Shown here one piece after another: positions 1 through 6,079 of a stretch of DNA of 26,404 bases. Position 1 is the first letter of the stretch. Each line of letters starts with the position of its first letter. Below the pieces are notes generated by a model. The model made no database searches and was not told the DNA's origin. It worked only from the letters and a program-made list of their open reading frames with translations. Both the position numbers and the translations under genes were made by a program. Source of the DNA: Candidatus Saccharimonadota bacterium (GTDB lineage: Bacteria; Patescibacteriota; Saccharimonadia; UBA4664); the NCBI GenBank assembly GCA_029288275.1, contig JARIHM010000108.1:1-26404 (forward strand), written 5' to 3'.

Positions 1-275
1 GCGTACGCCATTTCCATGGTAACGCTAATACCGGCGTAATCATCCTTATTGTATACAAAACACACCTCGCTTTTGCGCACCCAATCAAAGTGCTCTAGTG
101 TCAAACCTTTAAACACCTTCGAGGTTACGTATGAAGAGTGAATGTGCTCAGTTTCAAAGATGGGCTGTTGGATACTCGGCTCAAACACCAGCACCCCGAG
201 TGCCGCCAGTTCTTCGCAGAACTGTTTAATTTCCCCTTTGTAGCGCTTAGAACCGCAAATAACAACTGATTTCAT
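1..275 (-). CDS. Nucleoside 2-deoxyribosyltransferase-like protein (3' part cut off by window edge)
   Basis: Reading the minus strand from the ATG at 275 gives an open frame of 91 codons that runs off the window. It starts MKSVVICGSKRYKGEIKQF and continues through a segment VCFVYNKDDYAGISVTMEMA. A short beta strand plus Gly-Ser near the start, and a Gly...Glu pattern near the end of the visible part, resemble nucleoside 2-deoxyribosyltransferase or nucleotide N-glycosidase-like Rossmann proteins, where that Glu would be catalytic. The start is supported by an AAGGAG Shine-Dalgarno sequence five bases upstream. It is transcribed divergently from ymdB. The family call is by motif impression only; the coding call is firm. 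Confidence 0.6.
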   Translation of the reverse strand, partial: MKSVVICGSKRYKGEIKQFCEELAALGVLVFEPSIQQPIFETEHIHSSYVTSKVFKGLTLEHFDWVRKSEVCFVYNKDDYAGISVTMEMAY

Positions 276-377
276 AGCTCTCCTTACTTTTCCGACTAAT
301 TGTCGCATACATAGTGACCCGGGCAACCTCGAACCTTGGACGACGGTTCCAAGCTCGCCTCCATCATTAAAACACGC

Positions 378-383
378 TACACT
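378..383 (+). promoter_or_regulatory. -10 box of ymdB, predicted leaderless start
   Basis: TACACT ends exactly seven bases before the ymdB ATG, so the expected transcription start is the A of the start codon. No Shine-Dalgarno sequence is present (the bases between are TACAGCC) and no good -35 is visible. Confidence 0.5.
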
Positions 384-390
384 TACAGCC

Positions 391-1185
391 ATGAAGATCC
401 TTTATCTCGGTGACATTATGGGCAAGCCAGGCCGGCAGATAGTCAAAGACCTGCTTCCTGAATTACGACGCGAACACGGCGTCGATTTTGTGATTGCTCA
501 AGGCGAAAACTTGAGCCATGGCAAGGGCATGGCTATCAATCATACGCAGGATATGCTGGCGGCCGGCGTCGATTTCTTCACCGGCGGCAATTGGACGCTT
601 CACCGGCCCGAAATCATCCCTTGGCTGGAAGATCCAGCCAAGCCTGTTATTCGCCCGGCCAACTACAAGGCCGGCACGCCCGGCCGTGGTTGGAAGGTGG
701 CCGAAACGCCCTTTGGCAAAGTCCAAGTTATCACTTTGCTGGGCCAAATTGTCGGGGCTTTCCCGGCCGACATCGACAATCCGCTCAAAACTGTCGACGC
801 AATTCTAGAGGAAACCAAGGCCGAATCCTACGCTGCCCGCATCGTCAACTTCCACGGCGATTTCTCGAGCGAGAAGCTTGTTATCGGCCAGTACTTGGAC
901 GGCCGCGTCACCGCGGTAATTGGTGATCATTGGCATGTACCCACGGCTGACGCGCAAATCTTCCCTGGCGGTACCGCCCACATCACCGATGTCGGTATGG
1001 TTGGCTCGCACGACTCTTGTTTGGGCGTCAAAACCGATGTTATCGTTAAACGTTGGCTTAGTGACCTGCCGAGCCGCAACGAGCTCGAAACCGGAGGTCG
1101 TATGTGGCTATGCGGCCTCCTCATCGATGTAAATGGTGCATCTGGCCAAGCAAAAGCCCTCCAGCAAGTGATAAAATTTGTATAA
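391..1185 (+). CDS. ymdB: YmdB-family metallophosphoesterase (2',3'-cAMP phosphodiesterase family)
   Basis: A 264-residue protein that aligns along its length with Bacillus YmdB, a dinuclear-metal phosphodiesterase acting on 2',3'-cyclic nucleotides. Metal ligands are in place: GDI with Asp8, GEN with Glu39-Asn40, Asn67, His155 in NFHGDFSSEK, and His180 and His182 in GDHWHV. Other family blocks are RPANY (88-92), DGRVTAVIG and ITDVGM. The oddity is the GNH motif: the His that follows the metal-binding Asn is Trp68, and the Asp of the family's GNHTWD has become His71. This may change activity or shift the acid-base role to His71. The gene is single, seems to be transcribed without a leader, and ends inside the region that may carry the HU promoter. 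Family assignment is firm; activity is uncertain. Confidence 0.9.
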   Translation: MKILYLGDIMGKPGRQIVKDLLPELRREHGVDFVIAQGENLSHGKGMAINHTQDMLAAGVDFFTGGNWTLHRPEIIPWLEDPAKPVIRPANYKAGTPGRGWKVAETPFGKVQVITLLGQIVGAFPADIDNPLKTVDAILEETKAESYAARIVNFHGDFSSEKLVIGQYLDGRVTAVIGDHWHVPTADAQIFPGGTAHITDVGMVGSHDSCLGVKTDVIVKRWLSDLPSRNELETGGRMWLCGLLIDVNGASGQAKALQQVIKFV

Positions 1186-1248
1186 TTTAGCCCTTTACCT
1201 ATCTGGAGCCTCTGGTATTGTAGAAGAAAATGTAATCTGGAGTATTGG

Positions 1249-1521
1249 ATGACCAAGCAACAGCTAATTGAGACTCTGGCGGCTGAGACCAACACCACCA
1301 AGCGCCAAGTCGAGCATACCCTGGCAACGTTTGTAAATATTGTCGAACGTACGGTCGCCAAAGGTGAGAAGGTTTCGATCACGGGTTTTGGAACATTTGA
1401 TTTAGGGAAGCGAGCCGCTCGACGTGGCGTCAATCCACAAACCGGCGCTGAAATTCAAATCCCTGAAATGGCTATGCCACGCTTCCGGGCCGGCAAGCGC
1501 CTCAAAGAAACTCTGCGCTAG
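1249..1521 (+). CDS. hup: HU/IHF-family DNA-binding protein
   Basis: A 90-residue histone-like protein of normal family length. It shows the dimerisation helices at 1-40, GFGTF at 46-50, the DNA-binding arm with RRGVNPQTG at 58-66 (including the Pro that intercalates at kinks), and the C-terminal PRFRAGKRLKETLR block. It bends and compacts DNA as a homodimer. The start has a CTGGAG Shine-Dalgarno sequence. ATCTGGAG occurs twice in the leader (around 1201 and 1235), the second copy being the ribosome site. A clear terminator follows at 1544. Confidence 0.97.
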   Translation: MTKQQLIETLAAETNTTKRQVEHTLATFVNIVERTVAKGEKVSITGFGTFDLGKRAARRGVNPQTGAEIQIPEMAMPRFRAGKRLKETLR

Positions 1522-1543
1522 TTTTAGCTCATGTACGAAAGAG

Positions 1544-1567
1544 TCCCCGAAAGGGGCTTTTTTGTTT
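1544..1567 (+). terminator. Intrinsic terminator after HU
   Basis: CCCC-GAAA-GGGG hairpin extended by AG/CT, followed by CTTTTTTGTTTT. Lies 23 bases after the HU stop codon. Confidence 0.85.
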
Positions 1568-1739
1568 TAACGCGCTCCTGCGCTATTCTGCACGCGTGGT
1601 GAACATTCACATTCAGGTTCGCAAGGACCTCTCCGGTCATAACCGGTTTATTGAAGCACGCCAATTCGCCGCCGATCCTGCGCGCAGGGCAATGTACGGT
1701 GGCATCATCGCCTACACATACATACCAAAAATAATTCCT

Positions 1740-1816
1740 TGGCGCCCCCGGCAGGATTCGAACCTGCGACCGATGGCTTAGAAGTCCACTGCTCTATCCA
1801 GCTGAGCTACAGGGGC
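1740..1816 (-). tRNA. tRNA-Arg (UCU), CCA encoded
   Basis: Full cloverleaf on the minus strand: acceptor GCCCCTG/CGGGGGC, D stem GCTC/GAGC, anticodon loop CTTCTAA with anticodon UCU, T stem GCAGG/CCTGC with TTCGAAT loop, discriminator G, encoded CCA. The anticodon stem closes with an A31-G39 mismatch and a G-U at 27-43. The 3' trailer begins AGGAATTATTTTT, a motif shared with two other tRNAs in this window. Confidence 0.95.
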
Positions 1817-1861
1817 CAGTTACCCACGCATACTATCAGGATTGGCTCCGTTCGGCCATAG

Positions 1862-1890
1862 TTGACGCCCGTAAAGGGGAGCTATATTAT
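1862..1890 (+). promoter_or_regulatory. Strong sigma-70 type promoter
   Basis: TTGACG (1862-1867), a 17-base spacer, then TATTAT (1885-1890). The predicted start is at 1896-1897, where a perfect hairpin GGTTC-TCGC-GAACC (1897-1910) begins, so the mRNA would carry a 5'-terminal stem-loop. Drives the small gene at 1953. Confidence 0.75.
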
Positions 1891-1952
1891 GGCTGAGGTT
1901 CTCGCGAACCGGTGACTCAAGGCGGGTCATCTTTTATGTAAGGGAGTTCTCC

Positions 1953-2174
1953 TTGAGCTTGAACGTGACCGCCAGCACTCAGCAGCGCGTCATTGTTGAC
2001 GACGAGGACGGCGACAACGACGTCAAGGGCGGTAAGTTCGCCCTGGCTGCCGAGGGCGACGGCAAAGAGAAGCACGGTGAGGGTAAGGAAAACGATGGTG
2101 GCAGGTCTCGTAACTACAGCGGCCTGTCCGCGCAGTTGCTCGGCCGCCGCCGGCTGGTGACCACGGCCTCGTAG
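1953..2174 (+). CDS. Small acidic/Gly-rich hypothetical protein with RRRL tail
   Basis: A 73-residue frame starting with TTG, six bases after an AAGGGAG Shine-Dalgarno sequence. The middle is rich in Asp, Glu, Gly and Lys and likely disordered (for example EGDGKEKHGEGKENDGG); no membrane segment or domain is recognisable. The C-terminus, LSAQLLGRRRL at about residues 57-67, matches LTAQLTQRRRL at the end of the 46-residue protein at 3013 (8 of 11 identical). Codons are strongly G/C-ending compared with the acyltransferase downstream. It has its own consensus promoter with a 5' hairpin and a strong terminator at 2187, which suggests high expression. The opposite strand is also open, but the promoter, ribosome site and terminator all favour this strand. 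Function unknown. Confidence 0.6.
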   Translation: MSLNVTASTQQRVIVDDEDGDNDVKGGKFALAAEGDGKEKHGEGKENDGGRSRNYSGLSAQLLGRRRLVTTAS

Positions 2175-2186
2175 CTTCACTTCATT

Positions 2187-2230
2187 GGTCCGGTGAGGCA
2201 CCTTGTGTGCTTCATCGGACCTTCTTCTTT
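2187..2230 (+). terminator. Intrinsic terminator between the 1953 gene and the first acyltransferase
   Basis: A 15-bp stem (2187-2201 with 2207-2221; pairs include G-U) and a five-base loop, followed by TTCTTCTTT. It lies before the Shine-Dalgarno sequence of the next gene, which therefore needs read-through or a hidden promoter. Confidence 0.8.
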
Positions 2231-2242
2231 GAAAAGAGGATT

Positions 2243-3004
2243 ATGTACCAAACTGCATGGTGGGCGCGGTTTATTAGCTGGCTCATCCGACGTCTTGTGC
2301 GATTTTGTGTGATTACCGGGCTCCTGCGGCTGGAGATTCGGGGTCGGCAACATTGGCGCGAGTTGAGAGGCGGCGTTATCGTGGCGCCCAATCAGCTTTC
2401 GGCCATCGATGGCGTGCTCGTTAACGCGCTCTTGCCGCGAGAGGCACGGTTTTTTGTGACTATGCGCATCTTTGCGACGCCGTGGCGAGGGCGTTACATG
2501 GCGGCTGCTGGGCACCTGCCGGTACTGCCGGGGGATCCTCGCCTGAACGCGCGCAGCTTCCTGGATGCGCAGCAGGTGTTACGGGCCGGTCATCTTGTGG
2601 GTATCTTTCCCGAGGGGCGATACTCATCAACGCCAAGGTCCAAACTATGGCCGTTCTTTGAGGGAGCAGCCAAGCTAGCGCTACGCACCGGCGCGCCGGT
2701 CATGCCCGTGGGACTGCGGGGTACGGCCGGTTTGTTTCCGTGGGTAGAGAAGGCCAATCGGCCGCTCTGGCTGCAGCGCTGGGAGGCGCGGCCGGGCTGG
2801 AGCTGGCTCAAAGTCCTTCATTGGTGGCCGCGCCGATCCGTGGTATACATCAGGTATGGCCAACCGCTCTTGTCTGATAGCTTGGCGGACACCGCCGGGA
2901 ATCGTCAGGAGCTAACACGGCAGTTGATCGCTGCTGTCAGCCACCTGAGCGGCTTGGAGCCAAGCACCATCCGTCCCTCTATCGTTCGCATGTCTCGGCC
3001 GTAG
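2243..3004 (+). CDS. PlsC-like 1-acylglycerol-phosphate acyltransferase family protein, catalytic His replaced
   Basis: A 253-residue protein with a basic amphipathic/hydrophobic N-terminus (residues 6-30) for membrane attachment and the PlsC (LPLAT) fold. The glycerol-phosphate-binding FPEG block is at 122-125, and an LALRTGAPVMPVG block follows, as in the two paralogues nearby. The catalytic NHxxxxD motif reads N50-Q51-LSAI-D56: the His is Gln. In studied members this His is the general base, so the protein is probably inactive or altered, unless another residue serves. The start is the ATG with AGAGGA just upstream; spacing is short, about 2-3 bases. It is followed nine bases later by a 46-codon gene and then a terminator. 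Confidence 0.85.
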   Translation: MYQTAWWARFISWLIRRLVRFCVITGLLRLEIRGRQHWRELRGGVIVAPNQLSAIDGVLVNALLPREARFFVTMRIFATPWRGRYMAAAGHLPVLPGDPRLNARSFLDAQQVLRAGHLVGIFPEGRYSSTPRSKLWPFFEGAAKLALRTGAPVMPVGLRGTAGLFPWVEKANRPLWLQRWEARPGWSWLKVLHWWPRRSVVYIRYGQPLLSDSLADTAGNRQELTRQLIAAVSHLSGLEPSTIRPSIVRMSRP

Positions 3005-3012
3005 GAGTACCC

Positions 3013-3153
3013 ATGACACGCGGTGAGCGCGCCCCAGGCGGTCCTGGCGACCTTGAGCCCGACAAGAAAGACAGCATTACACTGTCGCTAGACCAGATCC
3101 GGCGATTGACGGCTCAGCTCACCCAGCGCCGCCGGTTGGGTCCGGCTCGCTAA
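3013..3153 (+). CDS. Small hypothetical protein, 46 residues
   Basis: ATG start five bases after a TAGGAG Shine-Dalgarno sequence that overlaps the stop codon of the acyltransferase, so translation is probably coupled. The protein has a Gly/Pro-rich charged N-terminus (MTRGERAPGGPGDLEPDKKD), then a likely helix (SITLSLDQIRRLTAQLTQRRRL). The motif LTAQLTQRRRL matches the tail of the small protein at 1953. The terminator that closes the unit sits seven bases past the stop. No known family recognised. Confidence 0.6.
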   Translation: MTRGERAPGGPGDLEPDKKDSITLSLDQIRRLTAQLTQRRRLGPAR

Positions 3154-3159
3154 ACTTGC

Positions 3160-3199
3160 CCGGTAGGGCGTACCATCTAGGTGCGCTCTGCCGGTTTTT
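3160..3199 (+). terminator. Intrinsic terminator of the 2243-3153 unit
   Basis: A 15-bp stem (3160-3174 with 3180-3194, some G-U), a five-base loop, then TTTTT. Confidence 0.9.
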
Positions 3200-3218
3200 C
3201 ATTTGTACCAATAATTCC

Positions 3219-3293
3219 TGGAGCGGGTGACGGGACTCGAACCCGTGTAGCCTGCTTGGAAGGCAGGAACACTAACCACTGTGCTACACCCGC
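3219..3293 (-). tRNA. tRNA-Gly (UCC), CCA encoded
   Basis: Minus strand cloverleaf with acceptor GCGGGTG/CACCCGC, anticodon stem CCTGC/GCAGG, loop CTTCCAA (anticodon UCC), T loop TTCGAGT, discriminator U, encoded CCA. Trailer begins GGAATTATT. Confidence 0.95.
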
Positions 3294-3341
3294 ACATTAT
3301 TATTTTATCAGTTGAGTTTATCATACCGCCCCCGGCAACCC

Positions 3342-3377
3342 AAAAAAGAAAGGACCCCTGGGCAAAATGCCCAGGGG
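3342..3377 (-). terminator. Intrinsic terminator of the 4656-3401 operon
   Basis: On the minus strand CCCCTGGGCA pairs with TGCCCAGGGG around a short loop and is followed by TCCTTTCTTTTTT. Confidence 0.9.
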
Positions 3378-3400
3378 CCGAAAGGTCTACCGGAAGGGTT

Positions 3401-3850
3401 CTACCCCTTAGTCTTGTACTTCCTCTTAAGCCATCGCAGCTTACTCTTCTTGATGGTCGTACCCTTGTAGTCGGTTTCTACAACCTGAAGCATGGGAGTA
3501 CCATTTGGATTGGTAGCCGGCGTACCATCGTCTTCCAAGACCTGAATGGTCTTCCACCTCTGCTCGAGGAACCTCGCGTGAGGGTGTGGCGCACACTCGC
3601 CCTGCTGGCTGCACGGGCTCCAGCCGCACTTCTCGCAGGCCGATGCCGCGAAGTCCAGAATATCCTTGTATCCCTGCCACTCAGGACCGCGGCGGCCTCG
3701 ACCGGTTGCCTCTCGAATCGAGGAGGCTGCGCCGCCCATCTTTTGCCAGAAGCTGCGGTTCTTTCTGGCCTGCTTTTCCGCCCATGCGGCATAGCGCAGG
3801 GCGAAGTCTTCCTTGGATTCGAACATCCTCTTCTTAGGCGGATTCGACAC
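3401..3850 (-). CDS. Hypothetical protein with four-Cys cluster
   Basis: A 149-residue protein starting at GTG with GGGAG upstream. An N-terminal charged helical part (residues 10-50) is followed by a Cys cluster, Cys72-Cys75-Cys80-Cys86 (CEKCGWSPC...GEC), with His89 and His91 next to it, a plausible zinc knuckle. The C-terminus is very basic (TIKKSKLRWLKRKYKTKG). It starts 32 bases after the stop of the acyltransferase at 3883-4656 and shares its terminator, so both are one operon. I recognise no family. The Cys cluster and basic tail suggest nucleic-acid or phospholipid-head-group binding, as inference only. Confidence 0.7.
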   Translation of the reverse strand: MSNPPKKRMFESKEDFALRYAAWAEKQARKNRSFWQKMGGAASSIREATGRGRRGPEWQGYKDILDFAASACEKCGWSPCSQQGECAPHPHARFLEQRWKTIQVLEDDGTPATNPNGTPMLQVVETDYKGTTIKKSKLRWLKRKYKTKG

Positions 3851-3882
3851 TCAGTTCACGCTCCCGTGATGATTGATTGACA

Positions 3883-4656
3883 TTACTTCACTTCGCTGGA
3901 GGCTGGAGCCTCCTCGTCCGTCTCGTCTTCATCCCAGATCCCTGGGAACCAGTACTCGCTCAATGCCTGGCCAGTCATCTTGGTAAGTGTCAAGGCGGCC
4001 TCCCAGACAAAGCTTTCTCGGTTCTCGGGCGTGTTACGGCCCTCGGGCCACAGTGGCTCACCGATCTTGATGGTGACCTTGTTGAACGGACACCACCAGC
4101 GTCGCCACCAGGGACCTTCGTAATCTGGGCTGTACCGCTCGTGGCCCCACATGGCCACCGGCACCACCGGGATCTGTTCGCCGTAGGCCAGGCTAGCCAG
4201 GAGGTGCGACTGGAACGGCTCGAGTATCTGGGGGTCGTCTTCGTAGTATCCCTCGGGATGCAAGAGCACCAGTCCACCGTACTTCAAGATGGCCCTGGCC
4301 TGGCGAATGGCCCGGATGTTCTCGAACCGGGTCAGCTCGTCATTCTCGGCCAGGCTCACCCTCAGGTTACCCGCCCAGCGCATGTACGGCCCAATGACCG
4401 GCCGCCGGTAGGCGCTTCGAGCTGCTATAGCCGCGAACGTCCGGTTCTGGAGCGCCAGATACAGGATGGGCCCATCGAACGGCGACGCATGGTTGCCGAT
4501 CAGCAGGGCTCCGCCCGGCGGAATATTCTCTTCGCCTTCCAGCTCCAATCGGAGCAGGCCGGTGCCAGAGATCCAGCGCTTGACGAACATACGAAGAAAG
4601 GTTGCACTGAGTCGTACCGGCCACCGCATGCTCTGCGGCGTGTCGGTTTTTGACAT
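3883..4656 (-). CDS. PlsC-type lysophospholipid acyltransferase
   Basis: A 257-residue protein with the full PlsC catalytic motif NH-ASPF-D (His56, Asp61) and HPEG at 133-136; it should move an acyl chain to a lysophospholipid or glycerol-phosphate acceptor at the inner membrane face. An amphipathic N-terminus (10-36) would anchor it. The acidic C-terminus (DEDETDEEAPASSE) is unusual. The start is the ATG at 4656, ten bases after GGTGA; the open frame continues upstream but would cross the divergent promoter. The promoter is TTGATT/CATAAT with a 17-base spacer, interleaved with that of the divergent paralogue. The downstream gene at 3401-3850 is in the same operon. Confidence 0.9.
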   Translation of the reverse strand: MSKTDTPQSMRWPVRLSATFLRMFVKRWISGTGLLRLELEGEENIPPGGALLIGNHASPFDGPILYLALQNRTFAAIAARSAYRRPVIGPYMRWAGNLRVSLAENDELTRFENIRAIRQARAILKYGGLVLLHPEGYYEDDPQILEPFQSHLLASLAYGEQIPVVPVAMWGHERYSPDYEGPWWRRWWCPFNKVTIKIGEPLWPEGRNTPENRESFVWEAALTLTKMTGQALSEYWFPGIWDEDETDEEAPASSEVK

Positions 4657-4693
4657 GTACTTCACCGCCTTAATTTGAGGCTGGGACGAGAGC

Positions 4694-4733
4694 ATTATGC
4701 CATATTGACTTAGCATAATCAACAGTTCATAAT
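4694..4733. promoter_or_regulatory. Overlapping divergent promoters for two acyltransferases
   Basis: Plus strand: TTGACT (4705-4710), 17-base spacer, CATAAT (4728-4733), reading into 4780. Minus strand: TTGATT (4722-4717), 17-base spacer, CATAAT (4699-4694), reading into 4656. Each -35 lies within the other's spacer, so polymerase can occupy only one at a time. An inverted repeat ATTATGC (4694-4700)/GCATAAT (4713-4719) lies inside and could be an operator or a by-product of the arrangement. Confidence 0.7.
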
Positions 4734-4779
4734 AGCTGATGGCTTTTTTGTCGTACCTTCTACTACTGAATGGGGAGTC

Positions 4780-5448
4780 ATGAACGAAACCAAACCCCGG
4801 CCTCACCCGTGGTTTGATCGCATCACACGTCTCCTGTACCCCTACACGGTCAACGGTCGTGAGAATATTCCGGAGGCCGGTCCGTTCATTGTGGTGAGCA
4901 ACCACATGTCCGAGACCGACGGCGTCTACCTGGCTCGAACCTTCAATTGGAAGATCACCTTTCTGATCATCGATTGGGCGTTCCGTTTGCCGGTGATTGG
5001 TCGGCTCCTAATGCGCGAGGGCCATATTCCGGTGGATCAGCATGATCCGACGTCTCGGGATAACCCGGCTTCGGGGGCGAATGCTCTGAGCCGAGCCGAG
5101 GCGTTGCTCAGGCAAGGTCACATTGTAGGCCTCTACCCTGAAGGCTGCTGCTACGCCGGCACCATGATGGGCCCATACCAATTGGGCATGGTCCGGCTGG
5201 CGCTGCGTACAGGCGCGCCCATCATACCGGTCGGTACCAAGGGCACGGTAGGCGGGGGATTCAATTGGCGGACACTTCGGCCGTTCCGCAGCGTTGAGCT
5301 GGTGATCGGCGAACCGGTCAAGATGAACGGCCGTAAGTTTACGCCGCAGAATCGGCGTGAAGTCATAGCCGAGGTCGAGAAGGCTTTGGCTATCTTGTCT
5401 GGCCGCGACATCTTCGACCCAGATCGTGAGCTTGTGTACAGCAAGTGA
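4780..5448 (+). CDS. PlsC-type 1-acylglycerol-3-phosphate acyltransferase
   Basis: A 222-residue protein, typical for short PlsC enzymes. NH-MSET-D gives His42 and Asp47, GRENIP is at 26-31, YPEG at 119-122, and LALRTGAPIIPVGTKG follows. It should acylate lysophosphatidate or a related lysolipid. GGGGAG four bases before the ATG fixes the start. Its promoter overlaps the divergent promoter of the paralogue at 3883-4656. A strong terminator follows at 5457. It lacks the long hydrophobic N-terminus of the gene at 2243. Confidence 0.92.
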   Translation: MNETKPRPHPWFDRITRLLYPYTVNGRENIPEAGPFIVVSNHMSETDGVYLARTFNWKITFLIIDWAFRLPVIGRLLMREGHIPVDQHDPTSRDNPASGANALSRAEALLRQGHIVGLYPEGCCYAGTMMGPYQLGMVRLALRTGAPIIPVGTKGTVGGGFNWRTLRPFRSVELVIGEPVKMNGRKFTPQNRREVIAEVEKALAILSGRDIFDPDRELVYSK

Positions 5449-5456
5449 TCCGCTCA

Positions 5457-5494
5457 CGGCCCAGCAGAGAAATTCTGCTGGGCCGTTTTCCTTT
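5457..5494 (+). terminator. Intrinsic terminator after acyltransferase
   Basis: CGGCCCAGCAGA pairs with TCTGCTGGGCCG (12 bp), followed by TTTTCCTTT. Confidence 0.9.
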
Positions 5495-5622
5495 CAAAGT
5501 GCTTACGCTGTTTTCGGCCTTCATAACCAATATTGTCATCATTGTTATACAAAATTGACATAAGATATGCCTATCTGATACCATCAGGATGTCCTAAGAA
5601 AGACTCCTGGTCTGGGGGTAAT

Positions 5623-5793
5623 ATGGCCAAGTCAAGCTGTGGTAACTGCGGTGCTTGCGACAAGTGTAAGCCCAAGTCGAATCCAACGGCAGGCACCACG
5701 GCCAAGCCGTTCAAGGACGTTGCCCGTCCCATTCACATTCGCGAGAAGAATCGCAAGACCCGCCAGCCTCGTCGTATGAGGTGGTGGGACTGA
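5623..5793 (+). CDS. Small Cys-rich basic protein (CxxCxxCxxC)
   Basis: A 56-residue protein starting at the ATG after GGGGGTAAT. Cys6, Cys9, Cys12 and Cys15 form CGNCGACDKC, four Cys at strict three-residue spacing; the rest is basic, ending RKTRQPRRMRWWD. The spacing resembles metal- or Fe-S-binding loops, but a lone CxxCxxCxxC in so small a protein fits no family I can name. Codons are mostly C/G-ending. It is monocistronic, with a leader containing the hairpin CTGAT-ACC-ATCAG (5576-5588) and a strong terminator at 5801. A short zinc- or iron-binding protein that also touches nucleic acid is plausible but unproven. Confidence 0.7.
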   Translation: MAKSSCGNCGACDKCKPKSNPTAGTTAKPFKDVARPIHIREKNRKTRQPRRMRWWD

Positions 5794-5800
5794 CATAAAA

Positions 5801-5847
5801 ACCCAGGTTCGCGCGCCTTACGGTTCGTGAGCCTGGGTTCTTTCTTT
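5801..5847 (+). terminator. Intrinsic terminator after the Cys-rich gene
   Basis: A 13-bp stem (5801-5813 with 5826-5838, two G-U pairs), followed by TTCTTTCTTT. Confidence 0.85.
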
Positions 5848-5880
5848 GAAGCATAATCGAGCCACCAGAAGGTGAATCAA

Positions 5881-5934
5881 AACAAAAACTTCACAGCCCC
5901 CAGAGCCGCTTGCTGCCCTAAAGACGTGAAGTTT
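5881..5934 (-). terminator. Probable terminator of tRNA-Pro
   Basis: On the minus strand AAACTTCAC pairs with GTGAAGTTT across a 31-base loop that can form a smaller helix, followed by TTTGTTTT. Begins a few bases after the encoded CCA. Confidence 0.6.
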
Positions 5935-5936
5935 AC

Positions 5937-6012
5937 TGGTCGGGGTGACAGGACTTGAACCTGCGACCTCATGCTCCCAAAGCACGCACGCTACCAACTG
6001 CGCCACACCCCG
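5937..6012 (-). tRNA. tRNA-Pro (UGG), CCA encoded
   Basis: Minus strand cloverleaf with acceptor CGGGGTG/CACCCCG, anticodon loop TTTGGGA (UGG), T loop TTCAAGT, discriminator A, encoded CCA. Its ACCA end is complementary to the TGGT of the T-box bulge before proS at 7171-7174, making it the likely ligand. Confidence 0.95.
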
Positions 6013-6033
6013 AGGTCTCGGTCATTATAACAG

Positions 6034-6066
6034 AAAAATCGGGAGTGTCTCCAAGGAGACACTCCC
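6034..6066 (-). terminator. Intrinsic terminator of the 6652-6080 gene
   Basis: Minus strand hairpin GGGAGTGTCTCC/GGAGACACTCCC with a two-base centre, followed by GATTTTTC. Confidence 0.85.
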
Positions 6067-6079
6067 CGTAATGCATTGC

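Noticed and set aside
1596..1781. 61-codon plus-strand frame ending in PRQDSNLRP
   Set aside because: Its end is the antisense of tRNA-Arg, a common artefact; there is no ribosome site and the 5' part has no coding character. The 170 bases between the HU terminator and the tRNA otherwise show nothing.
1917..2201. 94-codon minus-strand frame with a hydrophobic stretch opposite the 1953 gene
   Set aside because: It would begin inside the terminator hairpin and end at the 5' hairpin of the plus-strand transcript, whose signals are all consistent. A real membrane protein here cannot be fully excluded.
3281..4653. Long plus-strand frames opposite the acyltransferase operon
   Set aside because: They overlap tRNA-Gly and a gene with intact catalytic motifs; no ribosome sites.
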